A stretch of DNA of 59,043 nucleotides from Candidatus Parcubacteria bacterium (GCA_002869165.1 PKTK01000009.1:1-59043); one strand, 5' to 3'; positions 29,675 to 38,349 are shown, numbered from the stretch's first letter. Notes: a model not told the origin generated them from the letters alone. Numbers and translations: made by a program.

Positions 29675-30052
29675 ATGACCTTAAGATCATATTTGATATT
29701 GATGATTAGTCTAACAAGTGTTTGTTGGCTTTTGTGGTTGCTTATTTTAAACATTATTGACCCAGAAGTTACTAATTGGATTGGCTTTTCATTATTTTAT
29801 TCTTCACTTTTTTTGTCCATTTTGGGAGCTGCTTCAATCTTTGGCTTTGTGATTAGATTTATTGCTATGAAGCAGTAACTTGTTTTTCGTTTAGTTAAAG
29901 ACGCTTTTAGACAGGCTTTTTTGTTTTCTTTTTTGGTAGTTGCCTGTTTATTACTTATGTCTCGTGATTTGTTTTCATGGCTTAATATGATTTTATTGGT
30001 ATTCGCAATATCAGTATTTGAATTTTTTTTATTAAGCTACGAAAAGAAATAA
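29675..30052 (+). CDS. Small four-helix membrane protein, one in-frame TAA
   Basis: The 125-codon reading frame, with a TAA at 29876-29878 (codon 68), encodes four hydrophobic helices. It matches a family common in Patescibacteria: N-terminal LRSYLILM, then NIIDPE..NW.GF, then an internal VFR...FRQ motif before helix three. The stop stands at the place usually held by Glu just before the VFR segment, and GAA to TAA explains it. Without the stop the gene ends at 30052, 10 nt before pheS. The role of the family is unknown. Confidence 0.65.
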
Positions 30053-30062
30053 ATAATTTTAT

Positions 30063-31091
30063 ATGCAAGACAAACTAGAAAAAATAAAAAAGGAAGCTCT
30101 GGATAAATTAGCTGATATTAAGAAGCTTAATTTACTTGAAGCCCTAGAAAAAGAGTACCTAGGTCGTAAGGGACAGCTTACAGCTATTTTAAGAAACCTA
30201 AGCTCTATGAGTGATGAGGACAAGAAAAAAATTGGTAAACTAAGTAACGAGATCAAAGTAGAGCTATCTGAAAAGTTCAAAGAAGCCAAGGATATTATTA
30301 TTGGCAGTGCTCGAGGGGGAAATTATGTAGATGTTAGTATACCAGGACAGAAAATCAAACAAGGACATATTCATCCTATAACTCAAGTAATGGGAGATTT
30401 AGAAAAGCTTTTTTCTTCGATGGGCTTTATGGTGTTAGATGGACCAGAACTTGAATCAGATCATTATAATTTTACAGCTCTAAATATTCCAGCTGATCAT
30501 CCTGCTCGTGACATGCAAGACACTTTTTACATTGATACCAAGAACAAAAACAATGAGCACGATATGGTGATGAGAACTCACACTTCACCAGTACAGGTAA
30601 GAGCAATGCAGAAATACGGTGCGCCTATCAAATGTGTGGTACCAGGTAGAGTTTTTAGAAATGAAGCAACTGATGCTACTCATGACACAACCTTTTATCA
30701 GATTGAAGGCTTGATGGTGGGAGAGGGGATTTCTTTGGCCAATCTAAAAGCAGTTTTGCAGGATGTTTTGAATGGAATTTTTCAGGAAGAAGTAGGTATG
30801 CGTATTAGACCAGGCTATTTTCCATTTGTGGAACCAGGTTTAGAAATCGATATCGCTTGCACCATTTGCAAAGGTGCTAAATGCCCAGCTTGTAAACATA
30901 CTGGTTGGTTAGAAATGCTTGGTTCGGGCATGATCCATCCAGAAGTTTTGAAGTATGGAGGAGTTGATCCAGAAAAGTATTCTGGTTTTGCCTTTGGTAT
31001 TGGAGTAACTAGACTCGCTATGATGAAATACAAAATTGATGATATTCGATTGTTTAATTCAGGGGACTTGCGGTTCATGGAACAATTTTAG
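30063..31091 (+). CDS. pheS: Phenylalanine-tRNA ligase alpha subunit
   Basis: The 342 residues have an N-terminal coiled coil for tRNA contact (about 1-85) and a class II synthetase core with motif 2 MRTHTSPVQVRAMQ, the Phe-binding region FYQIEGLMVGEG, and motif 3 GFAFGIGVTRLAMMKY. A Cys cluster (CTIC...CPAC) lies before the EMLGSGMIHPEVL segment. It forms an alpha2beta2 tetramer with PheT, encoded about 1 kb downstream. No SD. Confidence 0.97.
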   Translation: MQDKLEKIKKEALDKLADIKKLNLLEALEKEYLGRKGQLTAILRNLSSMSDEDKKKIGKLSNEIKVELSEKFKEAKDIIIGSARGGNYVDVSIPGQKIKQGHIHPITQVMGDLEKLFSSMGFMVLDGPELESDHYNFTALNIPADHPARDMQDTFYIDTKNKNNEHDMVMRTHTSPVQVRAMQKYGAPIKCVVPGRVFRNEATDATHDTTFYQIEGLMVGEGISLANLKAVLQDVLNGIFQEEVGMRIRPGYFPFVEPGLEIDIACTICKGAKCPACKHTGWLEMLGSGMIHPEVLKYGGVDPEKYSGFAFGIGVTRLAMMKYKIDDIRLFNSGDLRFMEQF

Positions 31092-31113
31092 TTGGTTTAG
31101 AAAAACATATTGT

Positions 31114-31207
31114 CTACGAAAATACGAATCAGTACAAATTTACAAATAATTTTGTATTATTCATGTAGACTCGATTCGTAAATTCGTACAGATTTGTATT
31201 TTCGTAG
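31114..31207. repeat. Long inverted repeat, CTACGAAAATACGAAT type
   Basis: The arms CTACGAAAATACGAATC...TACAAATTTAC and GTAAATTCGTACAGATTTGTATTTTCGTAG pair over about 30 nt with few mismatches. One arm recurs at 4201-4237. It lies between pheS and the NIF3 gene. Confidence 0.7.
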
Positions 31208-31218
31208 CCTTTAATTAT

Positions 31219-31977
31219 ATGGTAAAAGCACAGGAAATAACAAAATATTGTCAGGAATTATTGAAGACGGAAAATTTCAAGGATTATTGTCATAATGGAA
31301 TGCAAGTTGAGGGAAAAGAGAATGTGGAGAAAATAGTTACGGGCGTAAGCTTATCAGAAAAGCTGATAAAAAAAGCTATAGAAAAAAAAGCTGATATGAT
31401 AATGGTGCATCATGGATTTTTTGGTATGTCTTTTGGTGAGAATCCAGTTATTAAATACGCTTCAAAGAAAAGACTTAAACTAATTTTAGAAAATGATTTA
31501 AATGTTTTAGGTTTTCATTTGCCACTTGATGCTCATATAGAAATAGGCAACAATGTATCTTTAGCTAAGTTGTTTGCTTTGAAAAATATCAAACCTATGA
31601 CCGAAGCCAAAGATAATTACGGTTTTATAGGAGAGAGTGATGACACTAGTTTGGCGGATTTTGTAAAATTAATAGATGAAAAACTAGAAACAAGATCAAC
31701 GATAATAGACGGAGGAAATAAGCAAGTAAAGAAAGTGGTCATAGTTTCTGGTGGTTCAGCTGATTATTTTATGGAGGCAAAGAATTTGGGGGCAGATACT
31801 TTTATTTGTGGTGAACTCAAAGAGCACGTTGTCAGGGAAGCTGAAGAAGCAGAAATAAATGTGATTGCTCCAGGCCACTACAATACTGAAAAGACCGGTA
31901 TACAGAATTTAGGAGAAAAAGTAGCCAAGGAGTTTGGCGTAGAAGTTGAGTTTGTATATATTCCCAATTCAATTTAA
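31219..31977 (+). CDS. NIF3/DUF34-family dinuclear-metal protein
   Basis: The 252 residues show the metal-binding set of the family: MVHHGFF (about residue 64), LGFHLPLDAH (about 94-103) and the C-terminal APGHYNTEKTGIQ (about 216-228). The fold is a toroidal hexamer. Members have been annotated as GTP cyclohydrolase I type 2, but the true reaction is not settled. It sits between pheS and pheT on the same strand. Confidence 0.88.
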   Translation: MVKAQEITKYCQELLKTENFKDYCHNGMQVEGKENVEKIVTGVSLSEKLIKKAIEKKADMIMVHHGFFGMSFGENPVIKYASKKRLKLILENDLNVLGFHLPLDAHIEIGNNVSLAKLFALKNIKPMTEAKDNYGFIGESDDTSLADFVKLIDEKLETRSTIIDGGNKQVKKVVIVSGGSADYFMEAKNLGADTFICGELKEHVVREAEEAEINVIAPGHYNTEKTGIQNLGEKVAKEFGVEVEFVYIPNSI

Positions 31978-32016
31978 TTAAAAATTAAAAATTACAAATT
32001 AAAAATTATATAAAGT

Positions 32017-34449
32017 ATGTATTTATCAAATAAATGGCTAAAAGATTTTGTTGATATTCCAAAATCAGTCGAGGGTGATTAGCTAGGTAGACTTCTGACT
32101 GTTCACACTGTTGAGATTGATGGAGTAGAAAAGCAAAATGAAATATACAAGAATATGGTGGTGGGCGAGATCTTGGAAGTAAATAAACACCCTCAGGCAG
32201 ATAAATTACAACTAGCTGTAGTTGACGTGAAAACAGAAAAGTTAAATATTGTTTGTGGAGCCCCAAATATTGAAGTCGGACAAAAAGTTCCAGTTGCTTT
32301 AGTAGGAGCTGTGATGCCAAACGGTATGGAAATCAAGAAAACAAAAATCAGAGGAGAGGAATCTTGTGGTATGATGTGTGCCGAAGATGAGCTAGGACTG
32401 GGAGATGATCATGCTGGCATTATGATTCTTGATGAGAAAGCAAAAATTGGCACAGATTTATCTGATTATTTGGACCTTGATGATGTGATTTATGAAGTTG
32501 ATAACAAATCTATCACCAATAGGCCAGATCTTTGGGGGCACTATGGCATGGCCAGGGAAATTGCAACTTTTTTGGACAAGAAGTTAAAAGTAGATGCGAG
32601 TGAATATGATTTTTCTAAAATTGAGGTAGATAAAAAAGAGCGAAAAATTAAAATCAAGATTGAAGACAAAGAAAAATGTCCAAGATATTCAGCTGTTTCT
32701 ATGGGAGGTATTAAGATCGAGCCATCTCCAAAGTGGTTACAAACCAAACTAATTGCTTCGGGTATTAGGCCAATTTCAAATATTGTTGATGTAACTAATT
32801 ATGTAATGCTTGAGTTGGCTCAACCAATGCACGCTTTTGATGCAAGTAAAATTTCAGACACTAAAGACATAAAAATTGTAGTAAGAAACGCTAAAAAGGA
32901 TGAAATCTTAAAAAGCTTGGATGGTGAAACAAGAGAACTCGATGAAAATGATTTAGTTATAGCGAGTGACAAAGAAGCAATCGCTATTGCTGGTGTTATG
33001 GGGGGTGAGGAAAGTGAAATTGATAGTTCTAGTACAGAAATAGTTCTTGAATCAGCCAATTTTAATTATTTATCTGTTAGAAAAACAGGTCATAAGCTAG
33101 CTCTTCGTTCCGAGGCTTCACAAAGATTTGAAAAATCTCTTGATCAAAGTACTTGTGAACAAGGTTTGGTTAGAGCAGTTGAACTTATCAAGAAAATTTG
33201 TCCAGATGCTTATGTTAGTTCAGAAGTAGCTGACGAAAGCACTTTTTCCTACAAAACAAAAGTACTTGATATTGAGATTGAGTGGATAAACAAAATACTG
33301 GGAGCTGAAATTGAAACCAAGGAAATAGAAAGAATATTGACTAGTCTAGGTTTTGGTTTAGAAATAAAGGATAATATAATGAATGTAAGTATCCCTTCTT
33401 GGCGAGCAACCAAGGATGTTTCTATTAGGGAAGATATAGCCGAAGAAATAGCTCGAATTTATTCATATGAAAAAATAGAGGCCAAGATGCCAGTTCTTGA
33501 AATGAATATTCCTTTGGAAAATGAGAGTAGGGACTTAGATAGTAAAATTCGACGTATTTTGAGTGGTGGGCCAGCCTTGTCCGAGGTTTATAATTATTCT
33601 TTTGTTGGTGAAGAGCAACTCAAACATTTGGGGGTAGATTTTGAAAACTATATTCGTCTGGCCAATCCAATTAGTAGCACCCAAACTATGTTAAGACAGA
33701 GTTTAGCTACTAATCTTTTTGATAATATTAAGAAAAATCAGGCAAGGCATGAGGAGATTGAGTTGTTTGAGATTGGTAGTGTATATTTAAACTTTGATGG
33801 TCAGTACAAGAAGCAAGTAGAGGAGGTGGATGTTTTGCCGGCACAAGAAAAAAGACTTGCTATTGTTATTGCTGGGAAAAATACAGAGGTTTTTATGAGA
33901 GTTAAAAGCGTTTTGAGCTTTTTGCTTGATTCATTTGATTTGCAAGCTGAATACACAGAAAGAGAAACCGCATTTGCTTGGGCAAATAAGATATATTCAA
34001 CTGAAATAAGGGTAGCTGGCAAAGTACTTGGTTTTGTTAATCTATTAGATGAACAAAAAGCCAAAAAAATTGGACTCAAAAAATCAGTAGCAGTTGTTGA
34101 AATAAGCTTAGTTGATCTTTTGGATGTCTTAAACAAACAGGCAAATAAAACATATAAGCAATTTGATAAGTTCCCCCCAGTAGTTAGAGATTTAGCTTTT
34201 GTGGTGAGTGATAAAATAACTTATAATGATATCAAAGCTAAGATGGAAAATTTTCACCAATATATCAAGGAAGTCGAATTGTTTGATGTTTATCAAGGTG
34301 AAGAAGTAGGTAAAGACAAGAAGAGCTTAGCTTTTCATATAAACTACGTAGCAGAAAAAACCTTAACCGGTGAAGAAGTGGACAAAATCCAAACTAAACT
34401 AATCAAAGATTTAGAAAATAATTTTGAAGCTAAGGTAAGAGACTTTTAG
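32017..34449 (+). CDS. pheT: Phenylalanine-tRNA ligase beta subunit, one in-frame TAG
   Basis: The 811-codon frame starts MYLSNKWLKDFVDIPK. It has the tRNA-binding (EMAP-like) domain, the B3/B4 editing domain, the B5 domain (SIPSWRATKDVSIREDIAEE) and the C-terminal anticodon-binding FDX-ACB domain (FPPVVRDLAFVVSD...). TAG at 32080-32082 is codon 22. Homologues commonly have Glu there (D-E-L), and GAG to TAG explains it. A downstream in-frame start (GTG 32155 or later) would lose about 46 conserved residues. The gene is essential, so real loss is unlikely. Confidence 0.92.
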
Positions 34450-34547
34450 TTACTCGCTTTGCTCGGTCGCACTACGAACGCGACACATCCGAATAGAGTT
34501 TGTAGTATTCGGATATTTATTTGTAGTATTAGAATTAATCTATATAT

Positions 34548-34829
34548 ATGTTAGAAACATCAAAAGACGTATTAAATATCGTGCTAGCCGTTTCAATCGG
34601 TGGTATCGCCTTCTTCCTTTGCTGGGGGCTTTATTATATGGTTCAAGTAGGAAGAAATATTTTTATTATGGTGAAAGGTTTTAAGGAAAAGATAGATAGA
34701 ATCGATGAGATTTTAAAAATACTCAAAGACAAGATTGAACACTCAACATCATATCTGCTTTTGATTGGTGAAGGGGTGAAGAAATTGGTAGAGATAATGA
34801 AGAAGAGAGAAGAAAAGGAAGATAAGTAG
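34548..34829 (+). CDS. Small conserved membrane protein
   Basis: The 93 residues have one membrane helix (IVLAVSIGGIAFFLCWGLYYMV) followed by an amphipathic Lys-rich helix. The pattern (LNIVLAVSI..LT.FL.W.LYY) is one I know from many Patescibacteria genomes, usually as a lone gene without assigned role. A palindromic repeat with CATCCGAATA...TATTCGGAT arms lies just upstream (34487-34518). Confidence 0.7.
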   Translation: MLETSKDVLNIVLAVSIGGIAFFLCWGLYYMVQVGRNIFIMVKGFKEKIDRIDEILKILKDKIEHSTSYLLLIGEGVKKLVEIMKKREEKEDK

Positions 34830-34980
34830 GATTTTCGAGACTCTTAAGACCCTTGAGATTATTGGGATTCAAACTCCTTCTTCCTTTGGGAGAGGGTCGA
34901 GGTGAGGGCTGTGAAGACGAGAATGATAGTAGGGATTTGGAGACCCTAGAGAATATTGGGAAATAAAATATTTTTAAATA

Positions 34981-35021
34981 AAAAACAGGTAGTGTTTATA
35001 AGCTTACCTGTTTTGTTTTTT
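34981..35021 (+). terminator. Intrinsic terminator
   Basis: AACAGGTA...TACCTGTT stem with a T-rich tail. Confidence 0.6.
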
Positions 35022-35034
35022 GTCTGGGAACTTT

Positions 35035-35116
35035 GTCATTTCGAACGAAGTGAGAAATCCCTTGGCCGTTACAACATTTATGTCTAAGGGATTTCTCCGC
35101 TTCGCTACGAAATGAC
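35035..35116. repeat. GTCATTTCG palindromic repeat (MITE-like)
   Basis: Ends GTCATTTCGAACGAAG and CTTCGCTACGAAATGAC, inner arms GAAATCCCTT/AAGGGATTTC. Same family as 10565-10677 but without the inserted GC palindrome, so it shows the unoccupied form. Confidence 0.75.
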
Positions 35117-35160
35117 AAGTGCTTTAGAGTTTGTTATTTTAAACAATATAAAATGAAAAA

Positions 35161-35206
35161 TTTCAATGTATATACATATGTATAGACATATGTATATACA
35201 TTGAAA
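35161..35206. repeat. Perfect 20-bp-arm AT-rich palindrome
   Basis: The arm TTTCAATGTATATACATATG is followed by a 6-nt loop TATAGA and the exact inverted arm. It has no T-run, so it is not a typical terminator. It might be a protein-binding site or a cruciform. Confidence 0.7.
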
Positions 35207-35267
35207 GTGTTTGGAAAAATAAATAGTCAGAATTTGCCAGATGAATATTTTATTTAAAGGTGCTATA

Positions 35268-35462
35268 TTAGATTTTAACAATAGCACCAACTATGCTCGT
35301 AATTAGTATGGTAGTAATGCCAGCCATATAACGAATATTAGTACTTACATCACTTGCCATAGTAATTGTTAGAAGTATTGCCAATATCAACATCACAGGA
35401 ATTTTATATTTTGGATCATGATGAGCAACTCCATCCAAACATTTCAATATTATTCCTTTCAT
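35268..35462 (-). CDS. Hypothetical small two-helix membrane protein
   Basis: The 64 residues begin MKGIILKCLDGVAHHDPKYK. Two hydrophobic helices follow (IPVMLILAILLTITMAS and MAGITTILITSIVGAIV). The ATG at 35462 is chosen because GAGGAG lies 7 nt before it; the reading frame extends 10 codons further upstream. First gene of the accessory stretch, on the opposite strand to its neighbours. Confidence 0.65.
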   Translation of the reverse strand: MKGIILKCLDGVAHHDPKYKIPVMLILAILLTITMASDVSTNIRYMAGITTILITSIVGAIVKI

Positions 35463-35598
35463 TTTTTTCTCCTCTTTTGTGTTTTGTCCCAATTTTGATT
35501 TTTTATAATATAATGTACATTTTTTTGTTTTTTTAGAATATCATTTATTAAAGATAATAGCAATAAACAAAGATTGATGTTATTTTAAATTGAATTGG

Positions 35599-35627
35599 TT
35601 GACAAATTTATAAAAACATGATATAAA
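35599..35627 (+). promoter_or_regulatory. Strong sigma70-type promoter
   Basis: TTGACA, 17-nt spacer, TATAAA. It lies about 60 nt before the 35688 start. Confidence 0.8.
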
Positions 35628-35687
35628 ATTGGCACATAAATCTAGTTAATTTTATATTGATCATTTAAAAAAAAGGAGAGTGTAGAA

Positions 35688-35900
35688 ATGGGAAACAATG
35701 TGAAGATTGATAATTGTATTGACTGTAGCTATCACAGAGAGCTACCTGATCCTGATCCGGATGACTGGTTTTGTGATGATGATGTTAAAGTTGTTTGCAC
35801 AAAGAAAAAGCCTTCGAAAAACATTACCGTAGCATGTCGACCATACAATACAAGAAATGAATGTGATATTCCAGAGTGGTGCCCAAGATTAAATAATTAG
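35688..35900 (+). CDS. Hypothetical small Cys-rich acidic protein
   Basis: The 70 residues have seven cysteines, starting with CIDC (residues 10-13) and ending PEWCPRL, which suggests metal binding or disulfides. There is no signal peptide, so a zinc-binding cytoplasmic protein is likelier. Strong promoter and SD (AAAAAAAAGGAG). I recognise no family. Similar short Cys-rich proteins are common in phage and in accessory regions. Confidence 0.65.
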   Translation: MGNNVKIDNCIDCSYHRELPDPDPDDWFCDDDVKVVCTKKKPSKNITVACRPYNTRNECDIPEWCPRLNN

Positions 35901-35949
35901 ATAATTCAGGTAGTTGTATAAACAGGAGGCTGATGCGTCTGATAAAAAA

Positions 35950-36138
35950 ATGATTGATGACAGAATGAAAGATGCTTTTATTCAGATTTCGCGAAATGGA
36001 AGATGGGGAACCTGCGTGGCTTGTCCCAGAGATTCTAATGGCCATGCCTATCCAGAGTTTTGTGAATACACTGATCGCTACGATTATCTACTAACCGTAG
36101 ATTATCTTGCAGAAGCTCACAGGAAATATCTGAAATAA
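35950..36138 (+). CDS. Hypothetical small protein with CVAC pair
   Basis: The 62 residues start MIDDRMKDAFIQISRNGRWG and contain CVAC and a later Cys, giving a CxxC...C pattern like the gene upstream. Start choice is uncertain. A strong AGGAGG at 35924-35929 points to ATG 35933, but that frame reads MRLIKK and stops inside an A7 run. One more A would fuse MRLIKK to this frame. The alternatives are coupling of a six-codon leader or a homopolymer base-call error. Confidence 0.55.
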   Translation: MIDDRMKDAFIQISRNGRWGTCVACPRDSNGHAYPEFCEYTDRYDYLLTVDYLAEAHRKYLK

Positions 36139-36148
36139 CTGAGTTTAG

Positions 36149-36181
36149 CCTCGTGTTCGATAAAAGAATACGAGGTTTTTT
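36149..36181 (+). terminator. Intrinsic terminator
   Basis: CCTCGT...ACGAGG stem followed by T6. Confidence 0.8.
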
Positions 36182-36187
36182 GTTTTG

Positions 36188-36216
36188 TTGACACATTGAT
36201 AATATTATATTAAAGT
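36188..36216 (+). promoter_or_regulatory. Sigma70-type promoter
   Basis: TTGACA, 17-nt spacer, TAAAGT, about 58 nt before the ATG at 36274. Confidence 0.65.
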
Positions 36217-36273
36217 AAAGCATTGGTCTTTTTATAGTATAAATAAACAAAATAATATCAAAAAGGAGAAATT

Positions 36274-36453
36274 ATGAAAGATAAATTAGCTAATACTATA
36301 ATGGTTTTGATGCTAATGAGTCCATTTTTCATTGCAGGTTTTGAAAAAGTATTCCCCGAGTATACACCTTGGGATGTTAGTAACACAAGAGTCCAAATCT
36401 TGGGCGTCCAGGTAGAGCCAATGAGCACATTGATTTTGATTACTAGTGGTTAA
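36274..36453 (+). CDS. Hypothetical 59-residue membrane or secreted peptide
   Basis: A short gene with promoter, SD (AAAAAGGAG, 5 nt from ATG) and stop at 36451. The product starts MKDKLANTIMVLMLMSPFFI, one hydrophobic segment that could be an anchor or signal. A short polar part (PEYTPWDVSNTRVQILGVQV) and a second weakly hydrophobic end follow. No family recognised. The initiation signals are the main support. Confidence 0.55.
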   Translation: MKDKLANTIMVLMLMSPFFIAGFEKVFPEYTPWDVSNTRVQILGVQVEPMSTLILITSG

Positions 36454-36492
36454 AAAAAACGGGGTAACGCTAATTTTAACTAAGGAGGCAAA

Positions 36493-36795
36493 ATGCTTAT
36501 TATTAATAATGCATCATTTCCGGTGATTGCGATGTGTTGGCACAAGCAATATGGCTATGGTGATCAGGAAATAATTGAGCCTAATGAAAGTGAGAATATT
36601 TCTGGTCCTTTTCTTGGTGAAATGGATGGAGGAGAATGTCGTTTGGCCATGCCAGGCGAGATTAGCTGTCATGAAGATGAGGACAATGAAAATGGCTTTC
36701 ATGTATCCAAGGGAAGTCAGCTCAATTTAGGTAATGGAGATTTTGGAGTGATCATTTGGCACTATGAAGATGAGTTGGTGTTAAAGAAGGAATAG
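36493..36795 (+). CDS. Hypothetical 100-residue protein
   Basis: Probably an all-beta soluble protein with hydrophobic strands MLIINNASFPVIAMCWH and FGVIIWHYEDELVL and an acidic middle (SCHEDEDNENG). The SD AAGGAGG lies 5 nt before ATG. It is in the same transcript as the 59-residue gene upstream (39 nt apart) and is closed by a strong terminator. No family recognised. Confidence 0.65.
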   Translation: MLIINNASFPVIAMCWHKQYGYGDQEIIEPNESENISGPFLGEMDGGECRLAMPGEISCHEDEDNENGFHVSKGSQLNLGNGDFGVIIWHYEDELVLKKE

Positions 36796-36815
36796 TATAA
36801 TGTTTGTAAAATAAT

Positions 36816-36853
36816 AGGCGATGTAATAAAAAAATTACATCGCCTTTTTTATT
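36816..36853 (+). terminator. Strong intrinsic terminator
   Basis: The AGGCGATGTAAT stem pairs perfectly with ATTACATCGCC around an A-rich loop, then T6. Confidence 0.85.
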
Positions 36854-36947
36854 TAATTCAGTTAACATTTCTGTGTAACTGAAGTTTTAAATAATTTTTT
36901 TATCACAGAACCTGATAATTCGTGTTAAGTGAAGTAACCTTTTATAA

Positions 36948-36976
36948 AAGTCCTAGGAAGATCCTCGGACTTTTTT
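36948..36976 (+). terminator. Intrinsic terminator
   Basis: AAGTCC...GGACTT stem with T6. The loop itself holds AGGAAGATCCT, a second small palindrome. Confidence 0.65.
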
Positions 36977-37069
36977 CTTTGGTCAAACTTTAAATTAGCA
37001 AGAACGTTTAAGGTTGTTTAATTTAACTAGAGTGATGTCTGAAGTTTTTGAAAACTCTTTTTAGAAAAA

Positions 37070-37102
37070 GGGGGAATTCGATTGATTCCCCCCCAAAAAA
37101 AA
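37070..37102 (-). terminator. Terminator for minus-strand genes
   Basis: GGGGGAAT...ATTCCCCC stem. On the minus strand it is followed by T5 and preceded by A8 complement, so it works best for the genes at 37112 and 37397. Confidence 0.7.
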
Positions 37103-37111
37103 CAATTTTAA

Positions 37112-37294
37112 TTATACGATCCTTTTTTGTTTATCTTCCATTCTCTTTTTTACTTGTTCGAACCATATTTTGTAGTCGGGGTCGTATTTAGAATACATCT
37201 CAGACAGTATTTCTACTGATGATTTTGTAGGATGTACTAGTCTATTTTTTCGTGTAAAAAATTTACGCCTTTTATTTTTATTTTCTCGGGACAT
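37112..37294 (-). CDS. Hypothetical small basic protein
   Basis: The 60 residues are very Lys/Arg-rich (MSRENKNKRRKFFTRKNR), with a helical second half (SSVEILSEMYSKYDP). A nucleic-acid-binding role is conceivable but only from charge. No clear SD. It lies downstream of the GNAT gene on the same strand and, like that gene, uses CGN codons for several arginines. Confidence 0.5.
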   Translation of the reverse strand: MSRENKNKRRKFFTRKNRLVHPTKSSVEILSEMYSKYDPDYKIWFEQVKKRMEDKQKRIV

Positions 37295-37367
37295 TATTTC
37301 AACTCATTTGTTGTTTTTTCTTGTTTTATCCTCTCTAAAAATATTACTCTCTGGTGTAGCCAGATAC

Positions 37368-37894
37368 AACATGTTATGTGTAGTTTGAATTGGACACTAT
37401 TTAGCAAGCTTTTTCTCTAAAAAATATTTATGATTTTGTTTTTTGGTAATAACGTAGCCTAACTTTTTATAAAATGACACAGCAGGATTGTTTTCCCATA
37501 CTTCAAGCGTTATTTTGCGATACCTATGCGTTTCAAAGCTTTTCATGATTTGCGAACCAAGTCCTTTTCCTTGATAGAACGGTGTTAAAAATATACGTGA
37601 TACGTATAGATTACGTTTTTGTTCTTTAACTTCGTATAAACCGATTCTACGCTTTCCTCGAAGTAGTATAACCATTTTTCCATAGTCTTTATAAAACTTT
37701 TCATCAAACTTGTTTTTATCAACTGGTTGGAATTTCTCAATCAAAGGAAATAACGTTGTTTTCATTAAACGATACACGAACGCATAGTCGTCTTTTTTAC
37801 ATTTGCGTTTTTTTATATTCATAACGTTTTGAGTCATTTTATAAAAAGTTAGGCGGATTTATAGAAGTTCAATTCAAATTTCACATAACAAGTT
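37368..37894. mobile_element. GNAT gene cassette bounded by 30-bp imperfect inverted repeats
   Basis: The right repeat (37865-37894) reads AAGTTCAATTCAAATTTCAC then ATAACAAGTT. The inverted left repeat (37368-37397) matches it at 24 of 30 positions and ends on the stop codon of the acetyltransferase gene. A second inverted repeat CATAACAAGTT/AACTTGTTG overlaps the right end. No transposase or integrase is nearby, so mobility is inferred. Confidence 0.5.
37397..37837 (-). CDS. GNAT-family N-acetyltransferase
   Basis: The 146-residue GNAT domain has a clear acetyl-CoA motif A: SRIFLTPFYQGKGLGSQIMK, with the Q-G-K-G-L-G phosphate loop. This is followed by the ITLEVWENNPAVSFYKKLGY motif B typical of RimI-like enzymes. 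The substrate is unknown. Arginine codons are mostly CGN, against AGA in neighbouring core genes, which suggests transfer. The gene is bounded by inverted repeats. Start MTQNVMNIKK; the second Met (MNIKKRK) is an alternative. Confidence 0.8.
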   Translation of the reverse strand: MTQNVMNIKKRKCKKDDYAFVYRLMKTTLFPLIEKFQPVDKNKFDEKFYKDYGKMVILLRGKRRIGLYEVKEQKRNLYVSRIFLTPFYQGKGLGSQIMKSFETHRYRKITLEVWENNPAVSFYKKLGYVITKKQNHKYFLEKKLAK

Positions 37895-38120
37895 ATATGT
37901 GAACTTGTTGATTATTTATTTAAAATTAGTTAAATATTTGTGGTTTATTTCCAATCAAGAAGTGTTTTTGTGGTTTTTATTTTGAGAATTGTTTGTTTTG
38001 CCTTTATGTTAGCATAAATATTTTTAAAAGCAAAATATGGATGTCTTATAATATTGATTAAAAAAGAGCTTTTTAAAAATTATAATTGATGATTTAAGCT
38101 ATTTTTAAATTTGTCAGAAA

Positions 38121-38149
38121 TTGACTTTTGTATTTTTTTCTTGTAAAGT
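38121..38149 (+). promoter_or_regulatory. Sigma70-type promoter
   Basis: TTGACT, 17-nt spacer, TAAAGT. The predicted start is near 38156, giving a leader of about 195 nt. Confidence 0.65.
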
Positions 38150-38162
38150 TTATATTAATACT

Positions 38163-38333
38163 AGTGGTTGATCAAGGAGATATTTAAACTTGTAGCCACA
38201 ATTGCGCCATCGGCTTGTCTGATTTACCCATCCGTTGCTTATGCCGAGAAATCTGATGACCGTAGGCGTAAGTATTAGAGGCGAGCAGAAACGTAATGTT
38301 TCAGCAACGGATGGATTTTGTTATTTTAAATTA
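38163..38333 (+). ncRNA. Structured 5' leader upstream of CHC2 zinc-finger gene
   Basis: An outer stem CCATCCGTTGCT (38228-38239) pairs with AGCAACGGATGG (about 38301-38312) and is followed by a T-rich tract. Inside are TTATGCC/GGCGTAA and GAAAC-gtaat-GTTTC hairpins. Upstream, CAAG...CTTG shows AAGGAGAT in its loop. It lies between a promoter and the ATG at 38350. It could be a regulatory leader or a separately processed RNA. It matches no riboswitch consensus I know. Confidence 0.5.
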
Positions 38334-38349
38334 AAAAGGTAGGTGTGTG

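Larger units (their letters stand above)
34830..35267. other. Repeat-rich intergenic region
   Basis: It contains an ACTCCTTCTTCC...GGGAGAGGGT-type repeat (34869-34908, related to 58023-58067), a terminator hairpin (34981-35021), a MITE (35035-35116) and a perfect AT palindrome (35161-35206). No gene seen. Confidence 0.65.
36796..37111. other. Intergenic region with three terminator hairpins
   Basis: Between the convergent 36493 and 37112 genes lie the hairpins at 36816, 36948 and 37070. No coding signal was seen in the remainder. Confidence 0.6.
37838..38349. other. Long intergenic region with promoter and structured leader
   Basis: AT-rich. It holds the cassette inverted repeat (to 37912), a stretch 37913-38120 with nothing recognisable, the promoter at 38121-38149, and the structured leader of the CHC2 gene. 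Confidence 0.6.

Noticed and set aside
38228..38312. Hammerhead-ribozyme-like core (CTGATGA ... GAAAC) inside the leader of the CHC2 gene
   Set aside because: The stretch between CTGATGA and GAAA cannot form the required stem II, and 14 unpaired bases separate the closing stem from CTGATGA. The TTATGCC/GGCGTAA pairing competes with it.
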